From contig URSN01000040.1 of NCBI GenBank assembly GCA_900550525.1, forward strand, positions 1 through 15,678: DNA of 15,678 nt. The letters run 5' to 3'. The translations under genes and the position numbers were made by a program. Position 1 is the stretch's first letter; each line of letters starts with the position of its first letter. This DNA is from an uncultured Eubacteriales bacterium. Its GTDB lineage: Bacteria > Bacillota > Clostridia > Christensenellales > CAG-138. The notes beneath the pieces were generated by a model. That model worked only from the letters and a program-made list of their open reading frames with translations. It did no database searches and was not told the DNA's origin. Positions 1 through 8,988 of this stretch are shown piece by piece.

Positions 1-353
1 ACCTCCCCGCCGTGGTCCTGCGGAGGCGCGGCGCCGGACGCCGCGGGCGTGGTGACGACCACTTGGAGCGTCGGCGGCGTGGCCGTCGGTGCGGCGGGCG
101 CCGGCGTGGCCGTCGGCGTCGCCGTAGCCGTGGCCGTCGCCGTGGCCGTCGCCGTAGCCTTGGGCGCCGGCGTGGCCGTAGCCGTGGGCGCCGGCGCGGC
201 CGTGGCCGACCCGGCGGGCGCGGGCGTATCCTGTCCGCCCGTCCCCTGCTCGGCAAGCGCCGTGCCGAAACAGCCGCCAAGCAGCAGCGCGCCAAGCAGC
301 AGCGCGAGCAGGCGCCGCGCCGTCCCCGTTGCCAACCAATTCGACCGATTCAT
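1..353 (-). CDS. Lipoprotein with Ala-Thr-Pro linker, 5' part only
   Basis: Open from an ATG at 351-353 to the left edge, 117 codons in the window, so the C-terminal part is missing. The start overlaps the stop of the ABC ATPase gene (ATGA), which implies translational coupling. Residues 1-27 form a signal peptide (Arg-rich start, then a Leu/Ala core) ending in LLLGGC with Cys28, a good lipobox. A signal peptidase I site (ALA-EQ) lies a few residues later as an alternative. Residues about 50-95 are a low-complexity linker of alternating Ala, Thr and Pro, followed by the start of a possible beta-rich domain (LQVVVTTP). A lipid-anchored extracytoplasmic protein coupled to an ABC ATPase could be an adaptor or binding component of an export system. 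Efflux adaptors or CARDB/NEW3-type proteins are candidates, but no diagnostic domain is visible. Function unknown. Confidence 0.75.
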   Translation of the reverse strand, partial: MNRSNWLATGTARRLLALLLGALLLGGCFGTALAEQGTGGQDTPAPAGSATAAPAPTATATPAPKATATATATATATATPTATPAPAAPTATPPTLQVVVTTPAASGAAPPQDHGGE

Positions 354-1114
354 GCTTCCGTCTCCTTTTGCTCCTTGATCTGCATGCCGTCCGCCCTGCC
401 GTCCTGCCCCGCGTCCAGCGGCGTCTGCCGCCGGATGTCCACGATCCGGCCGTCGAGCAGGTCCACGACCCGGTCGGCGTATTCGGCCATGTGCGGGTCG
501 TGCGTGACCATGATGAGCGTCTTATGCTTCTCGCGCAGGATGCGGCAGATCACGTGCATCACCTCGTCGGACGTGCCGGAATCGAGGTTGCCCGTCGGCT
601 CGTCGGCAAAGACGATCTCCGGGTCCGTCACCAGCGCGCGCGCGATGCCCACGCGCTGCTGCTGCCCGCCGCTCATCTGCGAGGGCTTGTGCTTCATGTG
701 CGTCTCCAGGCCCACGAGCCTGAGCATCTCCGCGGCCATGCGGTTGCGCCGCTGCGCGGGCACGCCGCGAAACGCCAGCGGGAACGCGACGTTCTCCAGC
801 GCCGTATAGTAGGGCATCAGGTTGAACGACTGGAAGATGAAGCCCACATGCCGCTGCCGGAAGCGGATGAGCTCGCTCTGGTTCATGCGCTCAAGGTGCT
901 GCCCCGCGACGATCAGCTCGCCCGCGGTCACATGCTCGAGCCCGGCCAGGACGTTGAGCAGCGTGCTCTTGCCCGAGCCGGAGCGGCCGATGATGCAGCA
1001 CAGCTCCCCCGCGTCGATGGCGAGGTCCACCCCGCGCAGCGCCTGCACGTCCACGCTGCCCACGCGGTATACCTTTTTCGCCCCGCGCACGTCGATGAGC
1101 GGCGACTGCTCCAT
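350..1114 (-). CDS. ABC transporter ATP-binding protein, MacB/LolD family
   Basis: A 254-residue cytoplasmic nucleotide-binding subunit that would hydrolyse ATP to power an export or lipoprotein/peptide-handling ABC permease. All motifs are present: Walker A GRSGSGKST (residues 43-51), Q-loop Gln95, signature MSGGQQQRVGIARAL (147-161), Walker B IVFADEPTGNLD (167-178) and H-loop His205 in VTHD. The DEPTGNLDSGTS stretch and the length are typical of the MacB/LolD/FtsE-like family. The start is ATG at 1112-1114, preceded by a G-rich stretch (GGGGGTAGAG on the coding strand). The C-terminal 25 residues are a polar tail rich in Asp, Lys and Glu. The stop overlaps the start of the next leftward gene, a lipoprotein. 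The permease is not in the window and probably lies beyond the left edge. Substrate unknown. Confidence 0.93.
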   Translation of the reverse strand: MEQSPLIDVRGAKKVYRVGSVDVQALRGVDLAIDAGELCCIIGRSGSGKSTLLNVLAGLEHVTAGELIVAGQHLERMNQSELIRFRQRHVGFIFQSFNLMPYYTALENVAFPLAFRGVPAQRRNRMAAEMLRLVGLETHMKHKPSQMSGGQQQRVGIARALVTDPEIVFADEPTGNLDSGTSDEVMHVICRILREKHKTLIMVTHDPHMAEYADRVVDLLDGRIVDIRRQTPLDAGQDGRADGMQIKEQKETEA

Positions 1115-1152
1115 TTGCGCTCTACCCCCGTATCCTGAGTTCTGACGGCAAC

Positions 1153-1173
1153 GGCACCACTAAATGTTGTGCC
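1153..1173 (-). other. Inverted repeat in the ABC operon leader
   Basis: GGCACCAC and GTTGTGCC flank a 5-base AT loop, with 7 of 8 positions pairing. It lies just downstream of the expected transcription start from the 1190-1198 promoter. It could be an operator or an RNA hairpin, and no family is recognised. Confidence 0.35.
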
Positions 1174-1189
1174 TATAAAGAACACTCCT

Positions 1190-1244
1190 ACTATAGCATC
1201 CAGGTTGCGCGCAGGGTATAACCAATTTATGAATTTTTTGTAAA
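1190..1244 (-). promoter_or_regulatory. Candidate promoters for the ABC ATPase operon
   Basis: This is an AT-rich island in GC-rich surroundings. On the minus strand an extended -10, TGCTATAGT (1190-1198), lies 75 bases upstream of the ATPase start but has no good -35. A second possibility is TTTACA (1239-1244), an 18-base spacer, then TATACC (1215-1220). Either could serve a housekeeping sigma factor. These are motif matches only. Confidence 0.45.
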
Positions 1245-1283
1245 TCCGCCCTCCGTACCGTCAGGGTTGGGGGACGGCCGCGC

Positions 1284-1322
1284 GGGCGGGGCGCGGCGGG
1301 CGGGGTTTGCGGGCGGGGCGGG
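1284..1322 (+). repeat. G-tract cluster (potential G-quadruplex)
   Basis: Seven runs of three or four G lie within 39 bases on the plus strand: 1284-1286, 1288-1291, 1298-1300, 1302-1305, 1311-1313, 1315-1318 and 1320-1322. Four-tract combinations fit the usual G3 with loops of 1-7 bases. The cluster overlaps the -35 region of the acetyltransferase promoter. Confidence 0.5.
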
Positions 1323-1334
1323 CCGTGCTATACT
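1307..1334 (+). promoter_or_regulatory. Candidate promoter for the acetyltransferase operon
   Basis: An extended -10, TGCTATACT (1326-1334), stands out in very GC-rich DNA about 65 bases before the acetyltransferase start. The best -35 is TTGCGG (1307-1312) at 16 bases, a weak match that lies inside the G-tract cluster. The same extended -10 word is seen upstream of the RHH gene and galK. Confidence 0.6.
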
Positions 1335-1399
1335 GTGTTCAGGCGGCCGCCGCGCGCGGGCGGGGCGCGCCGCATCAGAGCGGAAAGGAACGGATTGCC

Positions 1400-1975
1400 A
1401 TGGAAATGAAGGATGCCGCGCGGGACATCCTCGCGCGCGACCGCGCGGGGGAGCCCGTCTCGCTGGACGACCCGGACTACGGCGTCATCAACGCCATCAT
1501 CGAGCAGGCGCACCGCATTTCGGCCGAGATCAACGACGGCTGCCAGCCTTCCGCGCGCGTGCGCGAGCTGTTCGCGCGCCTGACGGGTACGCCCGTCAAC
1601 GAAACGCTGCGCATCTACACGCCCTTCTATTCGGGCTTTGGCCGGAACCTGCGCGTGGGGGAGAACGTGTTCATCAACTCGTGCTGCCTGTTCATGGACC
1701 GCGGCGGCATCACCATCGGCGACGGCGCGTTCATCGGCCCGAACGTGCAGCTGATCACCACCGGCCATGTGCCGGACCCGGCCGGGCGGCGCGCGACCGT
1801 CTCGCGCCCGATCGTGCTCGGGAACAACGTGTGGATCGGCGCGGGGGCCATCGTGCTGCCCGGCGTGACCGTCGGCGACAACAGCATCATCGGCGCGGGG
1901 GCCGTCGTCACGCGCGACGTGCCGGCCAACGCCGTCGCCGTGGGCAACCCGGCGCGGGTCGTCCGCACGCTGTAG
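1400..1975 (+). CDS. Hexapeptide-repeat O-acetyltransferase (maltose/galactoside acetyltransferase type)
   Basis: A 191-residue protein expected to transfer acetyl from acetyl-CoA to a sugar hydroxyl in the cytoplasm as a trimeric left-handed beta helix. An N-terminal Mac-like helical domain (residues about 3-60) is followed by hexapeptide repeats (ITIGDGAFIGPNV at 104-116, IVLGNNVWIGAGAIVLPGVT at 138-157, NSIIGAGAVVTRDVP at 161-175). His123 in TGH corresponds to the catalytic His of LacA-type enzymes. The end NPARVVRTL is typical. The ATG at 1400 is chosen because AAAGGA (1384-1389) lies 10 bases upstream. An in-frame ATG at 1406 is less well placed, and codons further upstream lack a binding site and encode low-complexity sequence. 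It is the first gene of an operon with the chimeric ORF 11 bases downstream. The precise substrate cannot be told. Confidence 0.9.
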   Translation: MEMKDAARDILARDRAGEPVSLDDPDYGVINAIIEQAHRISAEINDGCQPSARVRELFARLTGTPVNETLRIYTPFYSGFGRNLRVGENVFINSCCLFMDRGGITIGDGAFIGPNVQLITTGHVPDPAGRRATVSRPIVLGNNVWIGAGAIVLPGVTVGDNSIIGAGAVVTRDVPANAVAVGNPARVVRTL

Positions 1976-1986
1976 GGGTGGCGGGC

Positions 1987-4164
1987 ATGGAGCTGCCGGC
2001 GGCCTATCTTGCCCGGATGCGGGCGCAGCTGGGCGCAGAGGGATACGCCGCGTACCTTGCGGCCATGGCGCTTGCGCCGCGCCGGGCGCTGCGCGTCAAT
2101 ACGCTCAAGCGCGCGCCGGAGGAGCTCTCGCAGCTGCTCGGCGCGCCGCTGGCGCGCTGCGAGGGCGCGGCGGACGGGTTTTTCCTGCCGGAGGGTGTGC
2201 AGCCCGGCCGTCACCCGGCGCATCTGGCGGGCCTTTTCTACATGCAGGAGCCGTCGGCGCAGACGCCCGCGCAGCTGCTGGATGTGCGGCCCGGCGAAGC
2301 GGCGCTCGACCTGTGCGCCGCGCCGGGCGGCAAGGCGGGCCAGCTGGCCGCGGCGCTGCAAAACGACGGGCTGCTCGTGGCCAACGAGGTGTCCCCCGCG
2401 CGCGCGGCGGTGCTGCGCCGCACGCTGGAGCGGCTGGGCGCGCGCTGCGCGGTGGTGACGGCCATGCGCCCGGACGCGCTGTGCGCCGCGCTGCCCGGCG
2501 CGTTCGACGCGGTGCTCGTGGACGCGCCGTGCTCGGGCGAGGGGATGTTCCGCCGCGAGGCGCAGGCCGTGCGCGACTGGTCGGAGGCGGCCGTGGCCGC
2601 CTGCGCCATCCTCGCCGTGGGCGCGCTGGGCATCATCCGCGCGAGCGCGGCGCATCAGCCGGCGGCGGTCGTCGCGCTGGACGTGAACCCGAGCATCCTG
2701 CTCACCATTGACGGCGGCGAGCGCGTGCTGAAGGTCGAGGCGAAAAACGACGACGCGCGGCGCGTGATCGACGGGATGGACCTCACCGGCGTGCCGCTCA
2801 ACGTGGCGGTGAACGCGCTGATCGGCTCGCTGCTGCAAAACGGCTATATCAGCGAGCTGGCCAACTCCATCCTCGTCTCCGTGGAGGGGGGCGACCAGCA
2901 GCGCGCGGCCGCGCTGCAGGAGCGCCGCACGCGCGAGATCGACGAGCTGCTCGCGGGCTTTGGCGTGCAGGGCGCGGTGCTGTCGCAGACGCTCGGCGCG
3001 GACGACGAGCTCGACGCGCTGGCCGCCGCGTACGACATCTCGCGCGGCAAGGCGGCGCTCATCCAGGAGCTGCTCGCGCAGAACCCGATGCTGCGCGCCG
3101 AGGATCTGGCCGGGCTGACGATCAACGCGCTCGGGCTGCTGCTCTCCGAGGCGCAGCCGGCCGGCGGCGTCTCTCTGACCGGGACGGCCAGCGAAAGCGG
3201 CTACATCGGCGCGGACGCGGCGGCGGCCGCCGCCTATGCCCACGCGGGCGTGGCGCAGGCGGACGCGCAGCTGATCTCCGTGGAGATGGACGTGGAGGCC
3301 GGGCGCATGGTCTACGAGGTGGAGTTCCTTTCCGGCGGCCTCGCCTATGAGTACGACGTGGACGCCGTCAGCGGCGAGATCGTCAAATCCTCGAGCGAGG
3401 ACCGCGGCGCGCTGACCGCCGGCGCGGCGGACGGCGCGGACATCGGCAGCGACGCGGCGCTCGCGGCGGCGCTTGCCCATGCGGGCGTGACGCAGGCGCA
3501 GGCCAGCGGCATCCGCGTGGACCGCGACCGCGAGGACGGCCGCCTCGTGTACGACATCGACTTCATCAGCGGCGAGCTGGAATACGATTATGAGATCGAC
3601 GCGGCCACCGGCGCGGTGATCAAGCAGTCGCGCGAGCAGTACCGCGGCGCGTCCGGCGGCGGCAGCATCCCCGCCAGCAGCACGGACATCGGCAGCGACG
3701 CGGCGCTGCAGGCGGCGCTTGCCCACGCGGGCGTGGCGCAGGCGGATGCGACCGGCGTGCGCGTAAAGCGCGACCGGGACGACGGCCGCCTCGTGTACGA
3801 CGTGGACTTCTACGCCGGCAACGCGGAGTATGAGTACACGATCGCCGCGGCGGACGGCGCGGTGCTCGAGTCCTCCCGCGAGTCGTTCGACGGCGGCGGC
3901 ACGGGCGGCAATGCGTCCGGCGGCAATACCACCGGCGGCAACGCGTCCGGCGGGGACATCGGCGCGGACAGGGCGCAGAGCATCGCCCTTGGCCACGCGG
4001 GCCTTGCCGCGGGCGACGTGTACGGCCTCAAGACCGAGCGCGACCGCGACAACGGCGTGACCGTCTACGAGGTGGAGTTCAAGGCGGGCGGCTATGAGTA
4101 CGACTACGAGATCAACGCCTCCACCGGCGAGATCCTCGGCCACAGCCGCGAATACGACGACTGA
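1987..4164 (+). CDS. Chimeric ORF: RsmF/NSUN methyltransferase N-part fused to RsgI-like PepSY protein
   Basis: 725 residues from an ATG at 1987, with AGGGGTGG (1974-1981) as binding site and 11 bases after the acetyltransferase stop. Residues 1-206 match an RsmF/NSUN-type rRNA m5C methyltransferase: MQEPSAQTP (86-94), SAM motif DLCAAPGGKAGQLA (108-121), motif II NEVSPARAAVLRRTLERLG (133-151) and motif IV DAPCSGEGMF (179-188). Motif VI (the TC nucleophile) and the C-terminal RNA-binding part are missing. From residue about 208 the sequence becomes a hydrophobic segment (AILAVGALGII, 207-217), then VVALDVNPSI (228-237) and GYISELANSILVSV (286-299). These are hallmarks of the extracytoplasmic half of RsgI-like anti-sigma proteins, where the Asn-Pro bond of DVNPS (here N234-P235) is known as an autocleavage site. 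Four PepSY-like repeats follow (about 408-720). The N-terminal sigma-binding domain is absent. As it stands the methyltransferase should be inactive and the membrane segment is short. Either a real in-frame deletion fusion or an assembly chimera. The ORF itself is certain, its biological reality is not. Confidence 0.85.
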   Translation: MELPAAYLARMRAQLGAEGYAAYLAAMALAPRRALRVNTLKRAPEELSQLLGAPLARCEGAADGFFLPEGVQPGRHPAHLAGLFYMQEPSAQTPAQLLDVRPGEAALDLCAAPGGKAGQLAAALQNDGLLVANEVSPARAAVLRRTLERLGARCAVVTAMRPDALCAALPGAFDAVLVDAPCSGEGMFRREAQAVRDWSEAAVAACAILAVGALGIIRASAAHQPAAVVALDVNPSILLTIDGGERVLKVEAKNDDARRVIDGMDLTGVPLNVAVNALIGSLLQNGYISELANSILVSVEGGDQQRAAALQERRTREIDELLAGFGVQGAVLSQTLGADDELDALAAAYDISRGKAALIQELLAQNPMLRAEDLAGLTINALGLLLSEAQPAGGVSLTGTASESGYIGADAAAAAAYAHAGVAQADAQLISVEMDVEAGRMVYEVEFLSGGLAYEYDVDAVSGEIVKSSSEDRGALTAGAADGADIGSDAALAAALAHAGVTQAQASGIRVDRDREDGRLVYDIDFISGELEYDYEIDAATGAVIKQSREQYRGASGGGSIPASSTDIGSDAALQAALAHAGVAQADATGVRVKRDRDDGRLVYDVDFYAGNAEYEYTIAAADGAVLESSRESFDGGGTGGNASGGNTTGGNASGGDIGADRAQSIALGHAGLAAGDVYGLKTERDRDNGVTVYEVEFKAGGYEYDYEINASTGEILGHSREYDD
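2602..2612 (+). other. Fusion junction, methyltransferase to RsgI-like protein
   Basis: Methyltransferase similarity ends at W198-SEAAVAAC-206, where the family normally continues with an Arg/Gln-rich helix, a pGG turn and the STCT motif. The next codons start the hydrophobic segment of the RsgI-like protein. The reading frame is kept. The surrounding bases are GC-rich, with short GGCCG/GCGCC words that could act as microhomology. Confidence 0.7.
3208..4149 (+). repeat. Four PepSY-like repeats in tandem
   Basis: Protein repeats lie at about 3208-3387, 3439-3633, 3685-3879 and 3955-4149. Each has an Ala-rich helix starting GxDxA and containing HAGV or HAGL, a strand with VYxVxF or a close variant, a YEY or YDY core, and an ending such as ATGAVIKQSRE. 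Repeats 2 and 3 are nearly identical (DIGSDAAL, DGRLVYD). The linkers are Gly/Ser/Asn/Thr-rich, with a GGNASGG motif occurring twice before repeat 4. DNA identity between the repeats is high enough to invite recombination or assembly collapse. Confidence 0.85.
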
Positions 4165-4197
4165 GCGGACGCGCCAAACCGGGCGCCGGCACGCGGC

Positions 4198-4230
4198 GGG
4201 AGCCGCCCCATGCGGGGCGGCTCCCGTTTT
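4198..4230 (+). terminator. Rho-independent terminator of the chimeric ORF
   Basis: A perfect 12-base stem, GGGAGCCGCCCC with GGGGCGGCTCCC, has the loop ATGC and is followed by GTTTT. It starts 34 bases after the stop codon. Confidence 0.9.
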
Positions 4231-4244
4231 ACAGCGGCGGCGCA

Positions 4245-4275
4245 GGGCGGAGGCGGCGCGGGGCGGAGGCGGCGC
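4245..4275. repeat. Two copies of a 15-base G-rich repeat
   Basis: GGGCGGAGGCGGCGC occurs at 4245-4259 and 4261-4275, one base apart, between the two facing terminators. Nothing else is recognisable in the 4231-4287 gap. Confidence 0.8.
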
Positions 4276-4287
4276 AGCGGCGCCATG

Positions 4288-4321
4288 AAAAACGGGGCCG
4301 GGGCGTATGCCCCGGCCCCGT
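4288..4321 (-). terminator. Rho-independent terminator of the clpB operon
   Basis: Read leftward, a perfect 12-base stem (CGGGGCCGGGGC with GCCCCGGCCCCG, 4-base loop) is followed by five T. It lies 54 bases after the clpB stop and faces the terminator at 4198-4230, so each strand has its own stop signal. Confidence 0.9.
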
Positions 4322-4374
4322 AGTGCCGGAGGATGCGTCCCGGCTCCGTTTTTCGCCATGGCGGGCGCGCCGTG

Positions 4375-6966
<2,592 letters not shown>

Positions 6967-6998
6967 GGTCCCTTACCCCCTTGCGTTGCGTCAGATGT

Positions 6999-7649
6999 TC
7001 AGACCAGCAGCGGCTGCTGATGCAGCTGCGCGGCGTACAGCCGGCGGATCAGCGCCAGCGCGCGCTGCGGGTCGTCCAGGTTTGCAAAATAGGTCTTGAG
7101 CGAACGGTCGAACACGTCGATGTACGCGGCGATGGCCTCGCCCACGGCCTCGCTGTCCGCGCCGTCCGCCTCGCCGCGCAGCACGAGCGGGCGCGAGAAC
7201 CGCCCGTCCTCCACCGTGCTGCCGGTGCGGCCGAGGTACCCGTCCTCCATGCGCGCCCACAGCTTGAAGAATTGCAGCAGGTACAGCAGCAGCGTGCTGT
7301 TCTGGCTGCGCAGCGACACGCGCAGCTCGCCCAGCAGCGGCTTGCGGTTGCGGTACAGCTCCACGCTGTAGCGGATGGTCGGGTTGTACTTGTAGGCCAG
7401 CGCGCTGCGCAGCGAGAACATCGAGTCCGACGGCTGCAGCAGCACCTGGAACGTATTGCCCCCGGCGAGCTGCTGCTCCACGGCGGAGAAGATCTCGCGC
7501 ATGCGCTTTTCCGGCGTCGTGTAGGAGACGTAGTCCGCCAGGATCTGGTTCACCAGGTTGGACCGGCTGGTGTTCATCTCGTACGCCGCGCGGTCGATCT
7601 GCTCGACCACGTCGTCGAGCAGCACCAGCGAATAGACGCTCTTGTTCAT
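6999..7649 (-). CDS. Ribbon-helix-helix protein upstream of clpB
   Basis: A 216-residue protein. Residues 3-43 (strand KSVYSLVLLDD, then two helices with TSRSNLVNQILADYV) have the pattern of a ribbon-helix-helix DNA-binding domain like those of Arc/MetJ/CopG. The remaining 170 residues match no domain I can name. They are mixed alpha/beta with several Arg and Tyr-rich strands (YNPTIRYSVELYRNRK) and a helix LLLYLLQFFKLWARM. The ATG at 7647-7649 is chosen because GAGGGGAG lies about 9 bases upstream and the promoters sit just before it. Longer in-frame extensions would run through the promoters. Its place as first gene in the clpB operon suggests, but does not prove, that it regulates itself and clpB. 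Confidence 0.8.
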   Translation of the reverse strand: MNKSVYSLVLLDDVVEQIDRAAYEMNTSRSNLVNQILADYVSYTTPEKRMREIFSAVEQQLAGGNTFQVLLQPSDSMFSLRSALAYKYNPTIRYSVELYRNRKPLLGELRVSLRSQNSTLLLYLLQFFKLWARMEDGYLGRTGSTVEDGRFSRPLVLRGEADGADSEAVGEAIAAYIDVFDRSLKTYFANLDDPQRALALIRRLYAAQLHQQPLLV

Positions 7650-7677
7650 GCCCACACTCCCCTCGTTTGCTGCTCTC

Positions 7678-7705
7678 AGTATAGCACACCACACATAATT
7701 TGCAA
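7678..7705 (-). promoter_or_regulatory. Proximal promoter of the RHH-clpB operon
   Basis: On the minus strand TTGCAA (7700-7705), 16 bases, then TATACT (7678-7683) with an extended TGC before the -10. It lies 29 bases upstream of the RHH start and is a good housekeeping-type match. Confidence 0.75.
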
Positions 7706-7710
7706 GTGAA

Positions 7711-7739
7711 GTTATATAATCGTAACATCGATTTTGCAA
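7711..7739 (-). promoter_or_regulatory. Distal promoter of the RHH-clpB operon, with TTGCAA palindrome
   Basis: On the minus strand TTGCAA (7734-7739), 17 bases, then TATAAC (7711-7716). The -35 is the core of the palindrome TTTTGCAAAA (7732-7741). The -35 of the proximal promoter is also TTGCAA, and a related AATTTGC lies at 7748-7754, so the word may double as an operator. Confidence 0.6.
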
Positions 7740-7762
7740 AACGGACAAATTTGCGGTAAGGT
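7715..7762 (+). promoter_or_regulatory. Possible promoter for the PLP enzyme gene
   Basis: Rightward, a perfect TATAAT (7715-7720) has no clear -35. Alternatively TTGCAA (7734-7739), 17 bases, then TAAGGT (7757-7762), with a weak -10. Both overlap the leftward promoters, so divergent transcription may be coupled. Confidence 0.3.
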
Positions 7763-7821
7763 AGAGGGAACGGTGCGGCGCTCCCGCCGCGCCGCCGAGA
7801 CCCCGACAGGAGAGGACCCCC

Positions 7822-8988
7822 ATGCAGTACGATTTTGACGAGATCATCGACCGTGCCGGCACCAACTCGATCAAGTTCGAGGCGTTCCGGCAGGGCCGGC
7901 CCGGCCTTGCGCCGGATGCGATCCCGATGTGGATCGCGGATATGGACTTTGCCTGCCCGCCGCCGGTGCTCGCGGCCATGCGGCGGCGGCTCGAGCGGCG
8001 CATCCTCGGCTACAGCGCCGTGCTCGACCCGGCCTACGGCCGCGCCGTGGCCGGCTGGATGGAGCGGCGCTTCGGCTGGCGGGCGGACGCGGAGCAGCTG
8101 GTCACCAGCAGCGGCATCGTCGCCGCGCTGCACCAGTGCGTCGCGCTGCTGACGGAGCCGGGCGACGGCGTGCTGATGTTCACGCCCACCTACGCTCCGT
8201 TCCACATGGCGGCCGCGCGGCAGGGCCGCAGGAGCGTATTCTGCCGCCTGCTGCGCGGCGCGGACGGGCGCTTTTGCATCGATTTTGACGCGCTCGAGCG
8301 CCTGGCCGCCGCGCCGGAGAACCGGCTGCTGCTGCTGTGCAGCCCGCACAACCCGACCGGCCGCGTCTGGACGGAGCAGGAGCTGCGGCGCGTGGGCGAG
8401 ATCTGCCTTGCAAACGGCGTGTTCATCGTCAGCGATGAGATCCACGCCGACCTTACGCGCGTCGGCGTGACGCACATCCCGCTGCAAAAGCTCTTTGCGG
8501 ACGAGGCGCGCGTGATCACCTGCACCGCGCCGAGCAAGACGTTCAACATGGCGGGCAACCAGCTTGCCAACATCTTCATCCCGGACGGGGCGCTGCGCGC
8601 GCGCTGGCGGAGCGCTGGCGGCTGCGGCGAGCCCACGCCGCTGGCCATCGACGCGGTCATCGCCGCCTACGACGAGTGCGAGGACTGGCTCGAGCAGCTG
8701 CGCGCCTATCTGGACGGGAATTTCCGCCTTGCGGAGCGGACGCTCGGCGCACGATTGCCCCTTGCGCGCTACGCCGCGCCGGAGGGCACCTACCTGATGT
8801 GGCTGGACGCGTCGTTCGCCGGCGAAACGGAGGCGGGCCTGCGCGCGCGCGTGGAGGCCGCCGGGCTGTGCGTGGAGTACGCGTCGGACTTTGTGGACAA
8901 CGGGGACGGGCACATGCGCGTGAACATCGCCTGCCCGCGCAGCGTGCTGCAGGAGGCGCTCGAGCGGCTCGGGCGGGCGCTTTCATGA
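7822..8988 (+). CDS. MalY/PatB-type PLP-dependent aminotransferase or C-S lyase
   Basis: A 388-residue, full-length fold type I PLP enzyme of the MalY/PatB branch. Members split cystathionine or cysteine conjugates (beta C-S lyase) or act as class I/II aminotransferases in the cytoplasm. Visible: PMWIADMDF (35-43), typical of this branch, the HNPTG segment (176-180), DEIHAD (205-210), the PLP lysine Lys239 in APSKTFN, and the carboxylate-binding Arg366 in HMRVNIA. The ATG at 7822 has AGGAGAGGA (7808-7816) 5 bases upstream. The SAGGCGEPTPLA region (264-275), where members usually have an aromatic/His-rich loop, looks somewhat divergent. The stop overlaps the next gene by ATGA. Substrate not determinable. 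Confidence 0.92.
   Translation: MQYDFDEIIDRAGTNSIKFEAFRQGRPGLAPDAIPMWIADMDFACPPPVLAAMRRRLERRILGYSAVLDPAYGRAVAGWMERRFGWRADAEQLVTSSGIVAALHQCVALLTEPGDGVLMFTPTYAPFHMAAARQGRRSVFCRLLRGADGRFCIDFDALERLAAAPENRLLLLCSPHNPTGRVWTEQELRRVGEICLANGVFIVSDEIHADLTRVGVTHIPLQKLFADEARVITCTAPSKTFNMAGNQLANIFIPDGALRARWRSAGGCGEPTPLAIDAVIAAYDECEDWLEQLRAYLDGNFRLAERTLGARLPLARYAAPEGTYLMWLDASFAGETEAGLRARVEAAGLCVEYASDFVDNGDGHMRVNIACPRSVLQEALERLGRALS

Noticed and set aside
928..1185. An 85-codon minus-strand frame starting in the ABC leader (MFFIGTTF)
   Set aside because: It overlaps the ABC ATPase in another frame, and its second half is the frame-shifted ATPase sequence.
1267..1986. Extension of the chimeric ORF upstream through the acetyltransferase gene
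   Set aside because: The frame is open only by GC bias. The true start at 1987 has a binding site, and the methyltransferase similarity begins there.
1627..4359. A 910-codon open frame on the minus strand opposite the acetyltransferase and chimeric ORF
   Set aside because: Low-complexity Arg/Ala/His/Val sequence that mirrors real genes. It crosses the terminators and has no recognisable start region.
7678..7760. CIRCE or CtsR operator upstream of the clpB operon
   Set aside because: Neither TTAGCACTC-N9-GAGTGCTAA nor the GGTCAAA heptad repeat is present. Only TTGCAA-type repeats are found.
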